Positions 48,024-57,738 of a stretch of 64,000 nucleotides of DNA are shown piece by piece. The first letter of the stretch is position 1. Every line of letters begins with the position of its first letter. The notes under the pieces are model-generated. The model searched no databases and had not been told where the DNA came from. It saw only the letters and a list, made by a program, of their open reading frames with translations. Location of the stretch: NCBI GenBank assembly GCA_959602645.1, contig CAUGTZ010000003.1, forward strand, positions 62,001 to 126,000, written 5' to 3'. Both the position numbers and the translations under genes were made by a program. The stretch is from an uncultured Collinsella sp. Lineage in GTDB: Bacteria; Actinomycetota; Coriobacteriia; Coriobacteriales; Coriobacteriaceae.

Positions 48024-48118
48024 TGGAGATAGGGACCTTTGACGGTATTGGTGTTTGCGCTGGTATATGGCCTAAATTTGTTCGAGCAGTCGTATTTGTG
48101 ATTGGCGCGGTCAAGCGT

Positions 48119-48148
48119 TTGGTCGGTGATTGGTCGGCGTTTGGTCGG
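48119..48148. repeat. Three helically phased TTGGTCGG repeats upstream of recA
   Basis: TTGGTCGG starts at 48119, 48130 and 48141, exactly 11 bp apart. A partial fourth unit (TTGG) is at 48152, and GGTC also occurs at 48109 and 48159. The array lies about 40-70 bp upstream of the recA -35 box. Confidence 0.7.
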
Positions 48149-48187
48149 GTTTTGGAATGGTCAGGTGCATATGATGAATCTGAACGG

Positions 48188-48216
48188 TTGACCACGAACA
48201 GCCGTTCGTTTATTAT
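48188..48216 (+). promoter_or_regulatory. recA promoter with LexA box in its spacer
   Basis: TTGACC (48188-48193), 17-nt spacer, TATTAT (48211-48216). The spacer contains the perfect palindrome CGAACAGCCGTTCG (48195-48208), the LexA/Cheo box of Gram-positive and actinobacterial SOS genes. Bound LexA would block the polymerase. Confidence 0.92.
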
Positions 48217-48246
48217 CGTTTCAGGTTGTTAAGAGGAGGGCTATTC

Positions 48247-49395
48247 ATGGCCAAGAATTCAGGTCCCGTACGTACCGTTCATGCACGCACGACGGGCAAA
48301 GAGCGCGACGAGATGATCGCCACCACCAAGGCCGAGATCGAGAAGAAGTTCGGCCAGGGCTCTATTATGAGGTATGGCGACGGCGGTCCCGAGCTCGAGG
48401 TCGAAGCTATTCCGACGGGCTCTCTGGCGCTCGATGCCGCCTTGGGTATCGGCGGCGTGCCGCGTGGCCGTATCGTTGAGATTTATGGCCCCGAGTCCTC
48501 CGGTAAGACGACGCTTTCGCTCGAGATTCTTGCAGAGGCGCAGGCCATGGGCGGCGTTGTGGCATTTATCGATGCCGAGCACGCGCTTGATCCCACCTAT
48601 GCCGCGCGCATCGGCGTCGATATCGATGAGGTCTTGATTTCCCAGCCCGATACGGGTGAACAGGCGCTCGAGATTGTCGATATGCTTGTGCGCTCCGGTG
48701 CCATCGACGCCATCGTCGTCGACTCTGTTGCCGCCTTGACTCCGCGTGCCGAGATCGAGGGCGAGATCGGTGACACGACGGTGGGTCTGCAGGCTCGTTT
48801 GATGAGCCAGGCGCTCCGCAAGCTCGCCGGCTCGCTTTCCAAGTCCAACACGACCTGCATCTTCATTAACCAGCTGCGCGAGAAGATCGGCGTCATGTTC
48901 GGCAACCCCGAGACCACCACGGGCGGCCGCGCGCTCAAGTTCTTCTCTTCCGTACGAATCGATATTCGCAAAATCGATACCATCAAGCTCAAGGACGAGG
49001 TTATCGGCAATCGCGTGCGTGCCAAGGTTGTTAAGAACAAGGTGGCCGCTCCGTTCCGCTCGGCCGAATTTGACATCATGTATGGCACCGGCATCTCTAA
49101 AGAGGGCTCGATTCTGGATATGGCCGTCGAGTGCGGCATCTGCAAAAAGATGGGGTCCTGGTTTGCCTATGGCGAGGATAAGCTCGGCAACGGTCGCGAG
49201 GCCGCCAAGACATTCCTGCGTGAGCATCCCGATTGCGCTGACGAGATCGAGCACAAGGTTCGCCTTGCCTGCGGCCTTGAGTATGACGATGATGCCCCCT
49301 CCGAGGTTGAGTTGACCGGCCAGCCCGCCCCCGAGGAGTTTGATGAGCTGTACGCCATCGATGGCTCCGCAATGCTCGACGATGACGACGAGTAG
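48247..49395 (+). CDS. recA: Recombinase RecA
   Basis: 382 residues. Walker [10 protein letters not shown] near 82-90, the GSIMRYGD segment, loop L2 region around [20 protein letters not shown], and an acidic C-terminal tail. It forms filaments on single-stranded DNA, promotes strand exchange and triggers LexA self-cleavage. ATG 48247 (MAKNSGP) has AAGAGGAGGG upstream. recX follows after 11 nt and probably shares the SOS-controlled transcript. Confidence 0.98.
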   Translation: MAKNSGPVRTVHARTTGKERDEMIATTKAEIEKKFGQGSIMRYGDGGPELEVEAIPTGSLALDAALGIGGVPRGRIVEIYGPESSGKTTLSLEILAEAQAMGGVVAFIDAEHALDPTYAARIGVDIDEVLISQPDTGEQALEIVDMLVRSGAIDAIVVDSVAALTPRAEIEGEIGDTTVGLQARLMSQALRKLAGSLSKSNTTCIFINQLREKIGVMFGNPETTTGGRALKFFSSVRIDIRKIDTIKLKDEVIGNRVRAKVVKNKVAAPFRSAEFDIMYGTGISKEGSILDMAVECGICKKMGSWFAYGEDKLGNGREAAKTFLREHPDCADEIEHKVRLACGLEYDDDAPSEVELTGQPAPEEFDELYAIDGSAMLDDDDE

Positions 49396-49406
49396 CGGAT
49401 GCCGAC

Positions 49407-50099
49407 ATGTCGTATACGGTGACCGACGCCACGGTCGTCTTTCCCGATAAGAAGGCGGCCTCCTCGTTCTCGAACGGTTATGCGTCTAAAAAGCCCTGCG
49501 CGTATATCGATTGCGATCTTGAGGGCGGTTTTGAACGTTCCATTTGGATTCCCGTGCGCGTGGCGCGCCTGTACGTTAAAAACCGCCCCGATCTTCCCTG
49601 TGATTGGGATGACTTTCGCGAGGCGGTGCAGCTTATCGAACGTAAATGTGCACTCACCATGGTGACCGAGATGCTTTCGCGCCGTGATCATGCCACGGGC
49701 GAGGTGCGCGATAAGTTGGCGCGCTATGGCTTTCGACAGCCCGCGATCGATTTTGCCGTTGCTCGTGCGACCGAGTATCGTTTTTTGGATGAGAACCGTT
49801 TTTGCTCGTACTTTATCGAAGAGCGCAAACGTCGCGGCTGGGGACAGCGCAAGATCGAGGTTGAGCTCAAGCGTCGTCATGTCGTGCTTGACGATATCCC
49901 CGGGTATCCCGAGGCATATTTTGCCGTGGATGACGACTTGGCCCGCGCTTCGGCCTTGCTCGCTAAACGTCGCGTCCCCGAGGTCCGTGCATTCGAAAAG
50001 CTCGTCAGGTTTTTGATGGGTAAGGGTTTTTCGTATCACATCGCCGCCGATGCCGTTAAGGCACGTCTCGATGCCTTAAGCGAGGAGTGCGCCGTGTAA
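49407..50099 (+). CDS. recX: Regulatory protein RecX
   Basis: 230 residues with an N-terminal extension of about 70 residues and three-helix repeats (ALTMVTEMLSRRDHATGEVRDKL; FCSYFIEERKRRGWGQRKIEVEL; FLMGKGFSYHIAADAV). RecX dampens RecA filament growth. Location immediately after recA supports the call. Confidence 0.88.
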   Translation: MSYTVTDATVVFPDKKAASSFSNGYASKKPCAYIDCDLEGGFERSIWIPVRVARLYVKNRPDLPCDWDDFREAVQLIERKCALTMVTEMLSRRDHATGEVRDKLARYGFRQPAIDFAVARATEYRFLDENRFCSYFIEERKRRGWGQRKIEVELKRRHVVLDDIPGYPEAYFAVDDDLARASALLAKRRVPEVRAFEKLVRFLMGKGFSYHIAADAVKARLDALSEECAV

Positions 50100-50357
50100 G
50101 CATAGCACCCGTTACGCCCCTGCCGTTCACCGCTCGATTGGCGCCGTGCCGGGTGCGTTTATTTGACAGTTGTTGCGGTTCAACGTAGGATAAATACCGT
50201 CATTTGCTTTGTGATATGTGCTCATCTGTGATGAGTTTGTTTATATGTTTATCTGTATCCGACCCGCATAAGCTGCGCCCATATTACTCAAATGTCGCGA
50301 GCCGTTCGTAAGGACGGTTCGCTTTGTTGTGTAACGAATCCATAAAAAGGAGTGAGC
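50100..50357 (+). other. Intergenic region with the rny promoter
   Basis: GCACCCG (50105) and CGGGTGC (about 50151) may form a loose terminator for recA-recX. A well-formed promoter, TTGACA (50163-50168), 17 nt, TAGGAT (50186-50191), follows. Between promoter and gene there is a hairpin, GCGAGCCGT/ACGGTTCGC (50297-50322), then CTTTGTTG, which could attenuate rny. No gene was seen. Confidence 0.65.
50163..50191 (+). promoter_or_regulatory. rny promoter
   Basis: TTGACA-N17-TAGGAT, about 165 bp upstream of the rny start, implying a long 5' leader containing the 50297-50322 hairpin. Confidence 0.65.
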
Positions 50358-51908
50358 ATGCCTATCATTGCAGCGCTCGTTGGCCTCGTTTTGGGTGCCA
50401 TCGCCGCCATTGCCTACATGCGCACCGCCAAGCAGGGTAGTCTTCACGAGGCCGACGAAAAGATCCAGTCGGCACACGCGCAGGCAGAGTCCCTGATCGG
50501 TGATGCAAAGCGTCAGGCCGAGACCCTCAAAAAAGAGGCCCTGCTCGAGGCCAAGGAAGAGATCATCAAGAACAAGCAGGCCGCTGAGGCCGAGGACAAG
50601 CAGCGTAAGAGCGAGATTCGCACACTCGAAAATCGTGTGATGCAGCGCGAGGAATCGCTCGATCGCCGCAACGATGCGCTCGATAAACGCGAGCATCAAT
50701 TGTCCAGCCAGGCCGGTCAGGTCGAGAAGCGCTCTCGCGAGCTTGAGGAGCTCTGCGCCAAGCAGACTTCCGAGCTTGAGCGTATTGCCGACCTTACGCG
50801 CGAGGACGCTCACAAGGAGCTGCTCGACAAGGTCCGCGGCGAGGTTACCCACGAGGCGGCCACCATCATCCGTGAGTCCGAGCAGCAGGTCCGCGCCGAG
50901 TGCCACAAGACCGCTCAGGAGATTCTCTCCCTGGCGATTCAGCGTTGCGCCGCCGACCATACCGCCGAGGTCACCGTCACTTCCGTGCATATTCCCTCCG
51001 ATGACCTCAAGGGTCGTATCATCGGTCGCGAGGGTCGCAACATCCGCACCTTTGAGCAGGTGTCCGGTGTCAACCTCGTGATTGATGACACCCCCGAGAC
51101 CGTTGTGCTTTCGAGCTTCGATCCGGTCCGTCGTGAGACTGCTCGTGTGGCGCTCGAGAATCTCATTGCCGACGGTCGTATTCACCCCGCTCGCATCGAG
51201 GAGATGTACCACAAGGCCGCCGACTTGGTTCAGCAGCGTGTGCGCGAGGCCGGCGAGCAGGCCGCCTTCGATACCGGTATCCACGACCTGCATCCCGAGA
51301 TCGTCAAGACCCTGGGCGCTCTGCGCTACCGCACCTCGTTTGGTCAGAACGTGCTGCAACACTCGCTTGAGGTCTCCGACCTGTGCGGCGTTATGGCCTC
51401 CGAGCTTGGTCTGGATGTTGTGACCGCCAAGCGCGCCGGCCTTCTGCACGACCTGGGCAAGGCCATCGACCACGATGTTGAGGGCCCGCATGCTGTCATT
51501 GGCGCCGAGCTTGCCCGCCGTTATGGCGAGAAGCCCGTTATCGTCCACGCGATCGAGGCCCATCATGCCGATGTCGACCCCAACACGGTGCTCGACGTTC
51601 TGGTCCAGGCTGCCGATGCCGTTTCCGCTTCTCGTCCCGGCGCCCGTCGCGAGTCGGCCGAGAACTACATCAAGCGCCTTGAGAAGCTCGAGGAGATTGC
51701 CAACTCTCACGACGGCGTCGAGCGTACCTATGCCATGCAGGCCGGTCGCGAGGTTCATGTCATGGTTCAGCCGGACAAGATCTCCGATGCCCAGTCCACG
51801 GTGCTTGCGCACGATATCGCCCATCAGATCGAGGAAGAGATGGAGTATCCCGGTCAGGTGCGCGTCGTCGTGATTCGCGAGAGCCGTGCCGTCGATATCG
51901 CTAAATAA
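50358..51908 (+). CDS. rny: Ribonuclease Y
   Basis: 516 residues: N-terminal membrane helix ([19 protein letters not shown]), a long coiled coil (about 30-190), a KH domain ([19 protein letters not shown]) and an HD domain with [10 protein letters not shown]. It starts mRNA decay at the membrane. ATG 50358 has AAAAAGGAG upstream. The recA-rny-spoVS arrangement is common in Gram-positive bacteria. Confidence 0.96.
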   Translation: MPIIAALVGLVLGAIAAIAYMRTAKQGSLHEADEKIQSAHAQAESLIGDAKRQAETLKKEALLEAKEEIIKNKQAAEAEDKQRKSEIRTLENRVMQREESLDRRNDALDKREHQLSSQAGQVEKRSRELEELCAKQTSELERIADLTREDAHKELLDKVRGEVTHEAATIIRESEQQVRAECHKTAQEILSLAIQRCAADHTAEVTVTSVHIPSDDLKGRIIGREGRNIRTFEQVSGVNLVIDDTPETVVLSSFDPVRRETARVALENLIADGRIHPARIEEMYHKAADLVQQRVREAGEQAAFDTGIHDLHPEIVKTLGALRYRTSFGQNVLQHSLEVSDLCGVMASELGLDVVTAKRAGLLHDLGKAIDHDVEGPHAVIGAELARRYGEKPVIVHAIEAHHADVDPNTVLDVLVQAADAVSASRPGARRESAENYIKRLEKLEEIANSHDGVERTYAMQAGREVHVMVQPDKISDAQSTVLAHDIAHQIEEEMEYPGQVRVVVIRESRAVDIAK

Positions 51909-51909
51909 C

Positions 51910-52995
51910 ATGAACGACGCGAACGAGCTCATCTCATTTATCGCGTCGATGTCGGGGGAGGGCAACCTTCGCGTCGAGGAAAACCTTGGCGAGGGGTATG
52001 TCCGCCTCCGCGTTTCGGAGGCCGAGCGCCGTCAGGCCAAGCATGACATTCAGCATGTAGAGGACATTGTCATCGAGATGCTGCGTAATGCTCGCGATGC
52101 CGGAGCCGATAAGGTCTATCTCGCCACGACCAAGGAGGAGGGTGTTCGCACCCTCCTCTTCCTGGATAACGGTTCGGGTGTGCCGCAGGACATGCAGGAG
52201 CGTATCTTCGATGCCCGTGTCACCTCCAAGCTTGAGAGCATGAAAATGGACCGTTGGGGTGTTCACGGTCGTGGTATGGCGCTGTTCTCTATCAAGCAGA
52301 ACACGGATGAGGCACGCGTTGTTACATCGGGCGTCGATTTGGGTTCTGCGTTTAAGGTGTGCGTTGCCACCGATCGCTTGAGCGAGCGCGCCGACCAGTC
52401 GAGCTGGCCTCAGGCGGTTAAAGACGAAGACGGTCGCTATGTATGCGCTCGTGGACCCCATAACATCATTCGCGCAGCGTGCGAGTTTGCCCTTGAGGAG
52501 CTGCGTGGCTGCGATGTGTATCTGGGCTCTCCGTCCGAGATTGCTGCGACCCTGTACGCTCAGGCTTCGAGCCGTCTCGATACGTCGCGCTTGCTCTTTA
52601 TCGATGACGAGTGCGAGCTTCCGGTTATCGATCGTTTGGGCCTTGCCTCTGATGCCGAGGACTTTATCCGGATCTGCTCCGGGCTGGGTCTCGAGATGTC
52701 CGAGCGCACTGCCCACCGTATTCTGTCGGGACAGATTAAGCCCGTCCGCGGCGTGACCGCGCGTCTGCTGCGCGAGCGCGATTCCACCTCGCATGCGCCG
52801 GCTCCCGTCGATCTTGCCAAGGACCGTCGAGGCCTTCGCATCGCCAAGGATGACATGGCGCAGTTTTCGCGTGCTGTCGAGCGTGACTTTAACGACCTTG
52901 CCGCCCGGTATTACCTCAATCTGTGCGGCGACCCTAAGATTCGCGTTTCGCGTGATCGCATCACGGTGACGTTCGATCTTGCCAAAGAGGAATAA
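51910..52995 (+). CDS. GHKL-fold ATPase of unknown function
   Basis: 361 residues. The Bergerat ATP-binding fold is clear: N-box VIEMLRNARDAGADKVYL (near 54-71), G1 DNGSGVP (near 86-92), and the G2 box WGVHGRGMAL (near 116-125). The C-terminal 180 residues match no domain I recognise. There are no membrane helices and no histidine-kinase phosphotransfer helix. MutL- or Hsp90-like uses of this fold are possible, but nothing decides. It starts one base after rny and precedes spoVS, so it is probably cotranscribed with rny. Confidence 0.75.
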   Translation: MNDANELISFIASMSGEGNLRVEENLGEGYVRLRVSEAERRQAKHDIQHVEDIVIEMLRNARDAGADKVYLATTKEEGVRTLLFLDNGSGVPQDMQERIFDARVTSKLESMKMDRWGVHGRGMALFSIKQNTDEARVVTSGVDLGSAFKVCVATDRLSERADQSSWPQAVKDEDGRYVCARGPHNIIRAACEFALEELRGCDVYLGSPSEIAATLYAQASSRLDTSRLLFIDDECELPVIDRLGLASDAEDFIRICSGLGLEMSERTAHRILSGQIKPVRGVTARLLRERDSTSHAPAPVDLAKDRRGLRIAKDDMAQFSRAVERDFNDLAARYYLNLCGDPKIRVSRDRITVTFDLAKEE

Positions 52996-53069
52996 AATCT
53001 TTACCGAGTTCGCTCGGTACGATACAGTTATTGCAGTTAAAACGTACTTTTAAACGCAGGAGTTTCTTC

Positions 53070-53387
53070 ATGGATTGCCTGAAGGTATCAAGCAAATCAT
53101 CGCCCGCGTCCGTTGCCGGCGCCATTGCCGGCATGGTCAAAGATGGCGTCCCCGTCAACATTCAATGCGTCGGCGCTGGCGCCGTCAACCAGGCCATCAA
53201 GGCCGTCGCCATTGCGCGCGGCTTTCTGATTCCGACCGGCTTCGATGTCTCCTGCGCGCCGGTGTTCTCCGACATTCTCATTAACGGAGAGTCGCGCACG
53301 GCAATTCGTCTCTCTATCTACGTTCACCAGATTAATCGGGCTGCTATGGATAATGTCGTCATGGACGACGTCAAGCCTGTTGCGTAA
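53070..53387 (+). CDS. spoVS: Stage V sporulation protein S (SpoVS) family
   Basis: 105 residues, small Alba-like protein (LKVSSKSSPASVAGAIAGMV, VGAGAVNQAIKAVAIARGF, SCAPVFSDILINGESRTAI). In Bacillus it affects septation and sporulation; outside spore formers its function is unknown. ATG 53070 has AGGAG seven nt upstream. It lies between the GHKL gene and miaB. Confidence 0.92.
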   Translation: MDCLKVSSKSSPASVAGAIAGMVKDGVPVNIQCVGAGAVNQAIKAVAIARGFLIPTGFDVSCAPVFSDILINGESRTAIRLSIYVHQINRAAMDNVVMDDVKPVA

Positions 53388-53451
53388 GCGAGCCATCTGC
53401 ACGCTCGTAGCACCTATGCGCCCGTCGATACCATCGTTAGGATGTAAGCTC

Positions 53452-54822
53452 ATGGACCAGCGTTCCGTACGCGATATTCTTGCCGGTAAAACCTACTTTA
53501 TCCGCACATTCGGCTGCCAGATGAACCAGCACGACTCCGAGCGCGTGAGTGGCCTGCTCGATTCGTTTGGCTGTCTTATGGCGCTCGATCCCGAGCATGC
53601 CGATATTGTCGTGTTCATGACGTGCTGTGTACGCGAGGCTGCCGATACGCGCCTGTATGGTCAGTGCAATTCCTGCAAGAGCCTTCCTCCTTCGCCTTCG
53701 GGTAAGCGCGTGGTCGCCGTGGGCGGCTGCATCGCCCAACGAGATGGCGAGGGCTTGCTCACCAACGTCGATAACGTCAACGTCATTTTTGGCACCCATT
53801 CTATTGCGCACGTGGCCGAGCTCATTGCCGAGGCGTTTTTGGATGGCAAGCGCCATATCCGTACGAATGAGCATGAGGATACCGACGCCATGAGTATGCC
53901 GTGGCATCGCGAGACGCAGTATCACGCATGGGTGCCCATCATGACGGGCTGCAACAACTTTTGTACGTACTGCATCGTGCCATACGTCCGTGGTCGCGAG
54001 AAGAGCCGTCCCTTCGAAGAGATTGTCGACGAGGTGACCGGGCTCGTGCGTCAGGGCGTGCGCGAGATTACGCTTCTGGGCCAAAACGTGAACTCCTACG
54101 GTCGCGATCTCTTTGGCAAGCCGCGCTTTGCCGACTTGCTGCGCGCTGTGGGCGATACGGGCGTCGAGCGTATTTTCTTTACCTCTTCGCATCCTAAGGA
54201 TCTGCTGCCTGAGACCATTGACGCCATGGCCGAGACACCTGCCGTCATGCCGCAGCTCCACCTGGCCGTTCAGTCGGGTTCCACGCGCATCCTTAAAGAG
54301 ATGAATCGTCGTTATACGCGCGAGGATTATCTGGGTCTGGTCGATCGTATTCGTAACCGTATGCCCGATATTGCGCTTTCGACCGACATCATCGTGGGCT
54401 TCCCGGGCGAGACCGAGGAAGACTTTGAGCAGACGCTCTCGCTTGCCGAGACGGTTCGTTATGCCCAGGCCTACACGTTTATTTACTCCAAGCGCGCCGG
54501 TACCCCGGCAGCTGAGATTTATGATCCCACCCCGCATGAGGTTATCCTTGAGCGCTTTAACCGTCTGGTCAAGGTTATCGAGACGACGGCTCACGAGTAT
54601 AACCAGGGCGAGCTTCACACCGTGGTGCCTGCGCTTATTGAGGGTACGAGCAAGAAGAACGACGCTGTTCTTCTGGGGAAAAGCCCCAAGAACCAGACGG
54701 TGCATGCGCCGATTCCCGCTGGCTATAGCATCGATCAGCTCGTCGGCAAAATCGTCGACGTTGATATTGATGTCGCCAAAACGTGGTATCTGTCTGGCTC
54801 CGTCGTGGGCGAGCCTCGCTAA
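53452..54822 (+). CDS. miaB: tRNA-2-methylthio-N6-dimethylallyladenosine synthase
   Basis: 456 residues. N-terminal cluster with TFGCQMNQHDSE (Cys22), TCCVREAAD and VGGCIAQRDG. Radical SAM motif CNNFCTYC (Cys167, Cys171, Cys174) with IVPYVRGREKSR, and a C-terminal TRAM domain. It methylthiolates i6A37 made by MiaA, whose gene follows and overlaps by one base. Similarity begins at ATG 53452; the upstream open frame is not conserved. Confidence 0.95.
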   Translation: MDQRSVRDILAGKTYFIRTFGCQMNQHDSERVSGLLDSFGCLMALDPEHADIVVFMTCCVREAADTRLYGQCNSCKSLPPSPSGKRVVAVGGCIAQRDGEGLLTNVDNVNVIFGTHSIAHVAELIAEAFLDGKRHIRTNEHEDTDAMSMPWHRETQYHAWVPIMTGCNNFCTYCIVPYVRGREKSRPFEEIVDEVTGLVRQGVREITLLGQNVNSYGRDLFGKPRFADLLRAVGDTGVERIFFTSSHPKDLLPETIDAMAETPAVMPQLHLAVQSGSTRILKEMNRRYTREDYLGLVDRIRNRMPDIALSTDIIVGFPGETEEDFEQTLSLAETVRYAQAYTFIYSKRAGTPAAEIYDPTPHEVILERFNRLVKVIETTAHEYNQGELHTVVPALIEGTSKKNDAVLLGKSPKNQTVHAPIPAGYSIDQLVGKIVDVDIDVAKTWYLSGSVVGEPR

Positions 54823-55760
54823 TGATTTCCACCGGTGCAAGCCTTTCTGCCGTAGCGATTGTCGGTCCGACGGCGGTCGGCAAAAGCGATGTTGCCGACC
54901 GCCTGGCCGCTCGTCTTTCGTCCGAAGTGTTGTCTTGTGACGCGATGCAAATCTATCGTGGCATGGACATCGGTACGGCCAAGATGATGCCCGAGGAGTG
55001 CTCGGTGCCCCTGCGCCTTGTCGATATCGTGGATCCGGGCGTCGCGTATTCAGCTGCGCTCTATCAGACGGATGCCCGGGCGCATATCGAGCGTTTGCTT
55101 GGCGAGCAACGTCTTCCGGTCTTTTGCGGCGGTACGGGCCTGTATCTCAAGGCTGCACTCGATGAAATGGATTTTCCTTCGGGAGAACTCAAGGACGAAC
55201 GCCGCACGGGCTATCAGGAACTTGCCGAGCGTATTGGCGAGGAGGCGCTGCATGCCCTGCTTGCCGAGCGCGATCCGGAATCTGCTGCCGTGATTCATCC
55301 CCATAACGTGCGTCGTGTGATTCGTGCGCTCGAGATGCATGATGACGGTGTGTCGTATGCCGAGCAGAAGTCGAAATTCAGCGTCCCGCGCGAGCGTTAT
55401 CATGCCTTGTGGTTTGGTCTGACGCGTAGCCGTGAAGTGCTCTATGAGCGCATTAACCTGCGAGTCGACCTTATGTTTGAGCAGGGACTGGTTGATGAGG
55501 TCCGTGGCCTTTTGGACCAGGGCTTGGGTGATGCACTCACATCGATGCAGGCAATCGGTTACAAAGAGATTATTGATGCCTTGCGTGGCGCTATTACCAT
55601 GGATGAGGCCCGTGAGCTTATCAAGATTCGCTCCCGTCGCTATGCCAAGCGCCAGCTTTCCTGGTTTAAGCGTGACGATCGTATTGTGTGGTTCGATATG
55701 GATGACTTCACGATCGATGAGGTCGTCGAAGATATTTATCGTCGCATCGAGGCTGTCTAA
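54822..55760 (+). CDS. miaA: tRNA dimethylallyltransferase
   Basis: 312 residues. P-loop GPTAVGKSD (15-23), CDAMQIYRGMDIGTAK, GGTGLYLKA and MQAIGYKEI. Adds the dimethylallyl group to A37 of tRNAs reading UNN codons; the donor comes from the MEP pathway genes at the window start. The start overlaps the miaB stop. Confidence 0.96.
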   Translation: MISTGASLSAVAIVGPTAVGKSDVADRLAARLSSEVLSCDAMQIYRGMDIGTAKMMPEECSVPLRLVDIVDPGVAYSAALYQTDARAHIERLLGEQRLPVFCGGTGLYLKAALDEMDFPSGELKDERRTGYQELAERIGEEALHALLAERDPESAAVIHPHNVRRVIRALEMHDDGVSYAEQKSKFSVPRERYHALWFGLTRSREVLYERINLRVDLMFEQGLVDEVRGLLDQGLGDALTSMQAIGYKEIIDALRGAITMDEARELIKIRSRRYAKRQLSWFKRDDRIVWFDMDDFTIDEVVEDIYRRIEAV

Positions 55761-57049
55761 TGGCTCGTTTCCCTTTGGTCCCCACGGCTCCTGAACCCGA
55801 GCGCGCCATCTTGGTTGGTGTTGAGTGGCGCGATAATGCCTGGCCGCTTGACCGTTCGCTCGATGAGCTTGAGCGTCTGGCCCACACTGCTGGTGCTCAA
55901 TGCGTGGCGCGCTTGTCGCAGCGCCTAGTCAAGCCCTATCCCAAATCGTTTATCGGCTCCGGCAAGGTCGAGGAGCTGTGCGGTTTGGTGCATCGCATGG
56001 ATGCGGATGTTGTTATCTTCGACGACGACCTGACGCCCTCACAGCAGTCCTATCTTGAGAAAGCCGTGGGCGAACCGGTCAAGATTATTGACCGTACGGC
56101 GTTGATTTTGGATATCTTTGGCCTGCATGCCCAGACGCGTGAGGGCCGCTTACAGGTTCAGCTGGCACAGTTGCAGTATCTGCTGCCTCGTCTGCGAGGT
56201 ATGTGGAGCCATCTTGCAAAGGAACAGACGCGTGGCGGCATTGGATCGCGTTTTGGCCAGGGCGAAAGCCAGCTCGAGGTCGACCGTCGCCTGATTCGCA
56301 ATAAGATCGCGGCGCTTCGACGCGAACTGAAACAGGTTGAGCAACGTCGCGATGTGCAATCGAAAAGCCGTATTGAATCGCCGGCGTTTCGCGTGGCGCT
56401 GGCTGGTTACACCAATGCCGGCAAGTCGACGTTGCTTAATCGTTTGACGGGATCCACGGTACTTTCGCAGGATAAGCTGTTTGCCACGCTCGATCCTACA
56501 ACGCGCTCGTACCGTTTGCCCGGTGGCCGTGGCATGACGATCACCGATACCGTCGGCTTTATTCAAAAGCTGCCCCATGGCCTGGTCGACGCGTTTAAAT
56601 CTACGCTTTCTGAGGTGCTCGGCGCCGATTTGATTCTTAAAGTTGTGGATGCTTCCGATGAGGATTACGAGCGTCAGCTTGAGGCGGTTGATCGTGTCCT
56701 TGACGAGATCGGTGCCGGTGAGCGCTTGACGCTTACCGTGTTCAATAAAATTGATCTGCTCGATAGCGTCGATCGCTTGAGCTTTCGCCGGCGCTATCCC
56801 GAGGCGGTGCTGTTCTCGGCTCAGACGGGTGAGGGTCTTGATGACTTAGTCGACCGCATCGCTCGTGAAGCGGCCGCCACGGACGTGTTGCTCTCGGCCG
56901 ATATCCCGTATCGAGAGGGCGCGTTAATCACGCTCGTGCACGAACAGGGAACCCTTCTGCACGAGGAATACCTCGAGGACGGCGTTCGTATTGTGGCAAA
57001 GCTTCCGGACCGTATCGCACCACGTCTTGAGCGTTACCGAACGGAATAA
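55760..57049 (+). CDS. hflX: Ribosome-associated GTPase HflX
   Basis: 429 residues: N-terminal HflX domain with SFIGSGKVEEL and RTALILDIFGLHAQTREGRLQVQLAQ, a coiled-coil linker, and a GTPase domain with GYTNAGKST (near 216-224), DTVGFIQKLP and NKIDLLD. It splits stalled or hibernating ribosomes. Start overlaps the miaA stop. Its 3' end overlaps the convergent DUF1624 gene by 16 bp. Confidence 0.95.
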   Translation: MARFPLVPTAPEPERAILVGVEWRDNAWPLDRSLDELERLAHTAGAQCVARLSQRLVKPYPKSFIGSGKVEELCGLVHRMDADVVIFDDDLTPSQQSYLEKAVGEPVKIIDRTALILDIFGLHAQTREGRLQVQLAQLQYLLPRLRGMWSHLAKEQTRGGIGSRFGQGESQLEVDRRLIRNKIAALRRELKQVEQRRDVQSKSRIESPAFRVALAGYTNAGKSTLLNRLTGSTVLSQDKLFATLDPTTRSYRLPGGRGMTITDTVGFIQKLPHGLVDAFKSTLSEVLGADLILKVVDASDEDYERQLEAVDRVLDEIGAGERLTLTVFNKIDLLDSVDRLSFRRRYPEAVLFSAQTGEGLDDLVDRIAREAAATDVLLSADIPYREGALITLVHEQGTLLHEEYLEDGVRIVAKLPDRIAPRLERYRTE

Positions 57050-57738
57050 ATCAGCTCCAGTACACCCAAGATAACCGGTTGATGAAGCAGGTAGAACGGC
57101 AGTGCATGGCGTCCGAGGCTTGCGAGCGCCGGGATGGGATTTTCATAGGCCCATGCTGGCGCTTTACGGTTTGCTTTTTGTACCGTGCGGGCGGCAAAGA
57201 AGCCTGTGAGGTACATAAATAAGAATGGTATGAGCGGATAGTAATCACCGGAGACGAAGTCTGGACTTGGGAAACCCAGCCAAGCTAGATAGGGGATAGG
57301 GTAGACCGCTTTAGGAATGCTCCAGGTACAGGCAAAGAGTATGAGGCAAATCGATATACCCCATACCGCCGGCAACCTATCGAGAGCCGGGCGCGCGAGT
57401 GCAACAATGGCTGTGCATGCCGCCATGCAGAAAATGATGCCGAAGTTCACCGAGTCATCGACCGAGACGAGCGTCGTTGCGACCCATACAATTAAAGTGG
57501 CAACGGCATATTTGGCGGCACGCTTGATGTTGTTGCGCGAGAGAGTGCACATCCAGCCGGCAATAAACAAAAATACCCAACTGATGCTGGCGCGCCAGAT
57601 GTCTTGGAAGATGGTCTGGGTAAACCAGGGCATCTTCCAACCATATAGGTAGGCAAGGTCGTAGCAGGCATGAAATCCCGCCATCGACAGCATGGTAAAC
57701 CCGCGAATGGTATCAAAGACCGTGATGCGTTTTTGCAT
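57034..57738 (-). CDS. DUF1624/HGSNAT-catalytic-like membrane protein
   Basis: 234 residues with about seven transmembrane helices. The start RITVFDTIRGFTMLSMAGFHACYDLAY matches membrane acyltransferase-like proteins of the heparan-alpha-glucosaminide N-acetyltransferase group; the C-terminal LGRHALPFYLLHQPVI is typical. The acyl acceptor is unknown. Its ATG overlaps the lexA stop by one base, so it is cotranscribed with lexA and therefore probably SOS-induced. Confidence 0.82.
   Translation of the reverse strand: MQKRITVFDTIRGFTMLSMAGFHACYDLAYLYGWKMPWFTQTIFQDIWRASISWVFLFIAGWMCTLSRNNIKRAAKYAVATLIVWVATTLVSVDDSVNFGIIFCMAACTAIVALARPALDRLPAVWGISICLILFACTWSIPKAVYPIPYLAWLGFPSPDFVSGDYYPLIPFLFMYLTGFFAARTVQKANRKAPAWAYENPIPALASLGRHALPFYLLHQPVILGVLELIYSVR

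Noticed and set aside
53245..53451. Longer miaB start overlapping spoVS
   Set aside because: The extra 69 residues overlap spoVS in another frame and lack similarity. ATG 53452 is preceded by an AGGA and begins the conserved MiaB sequence.
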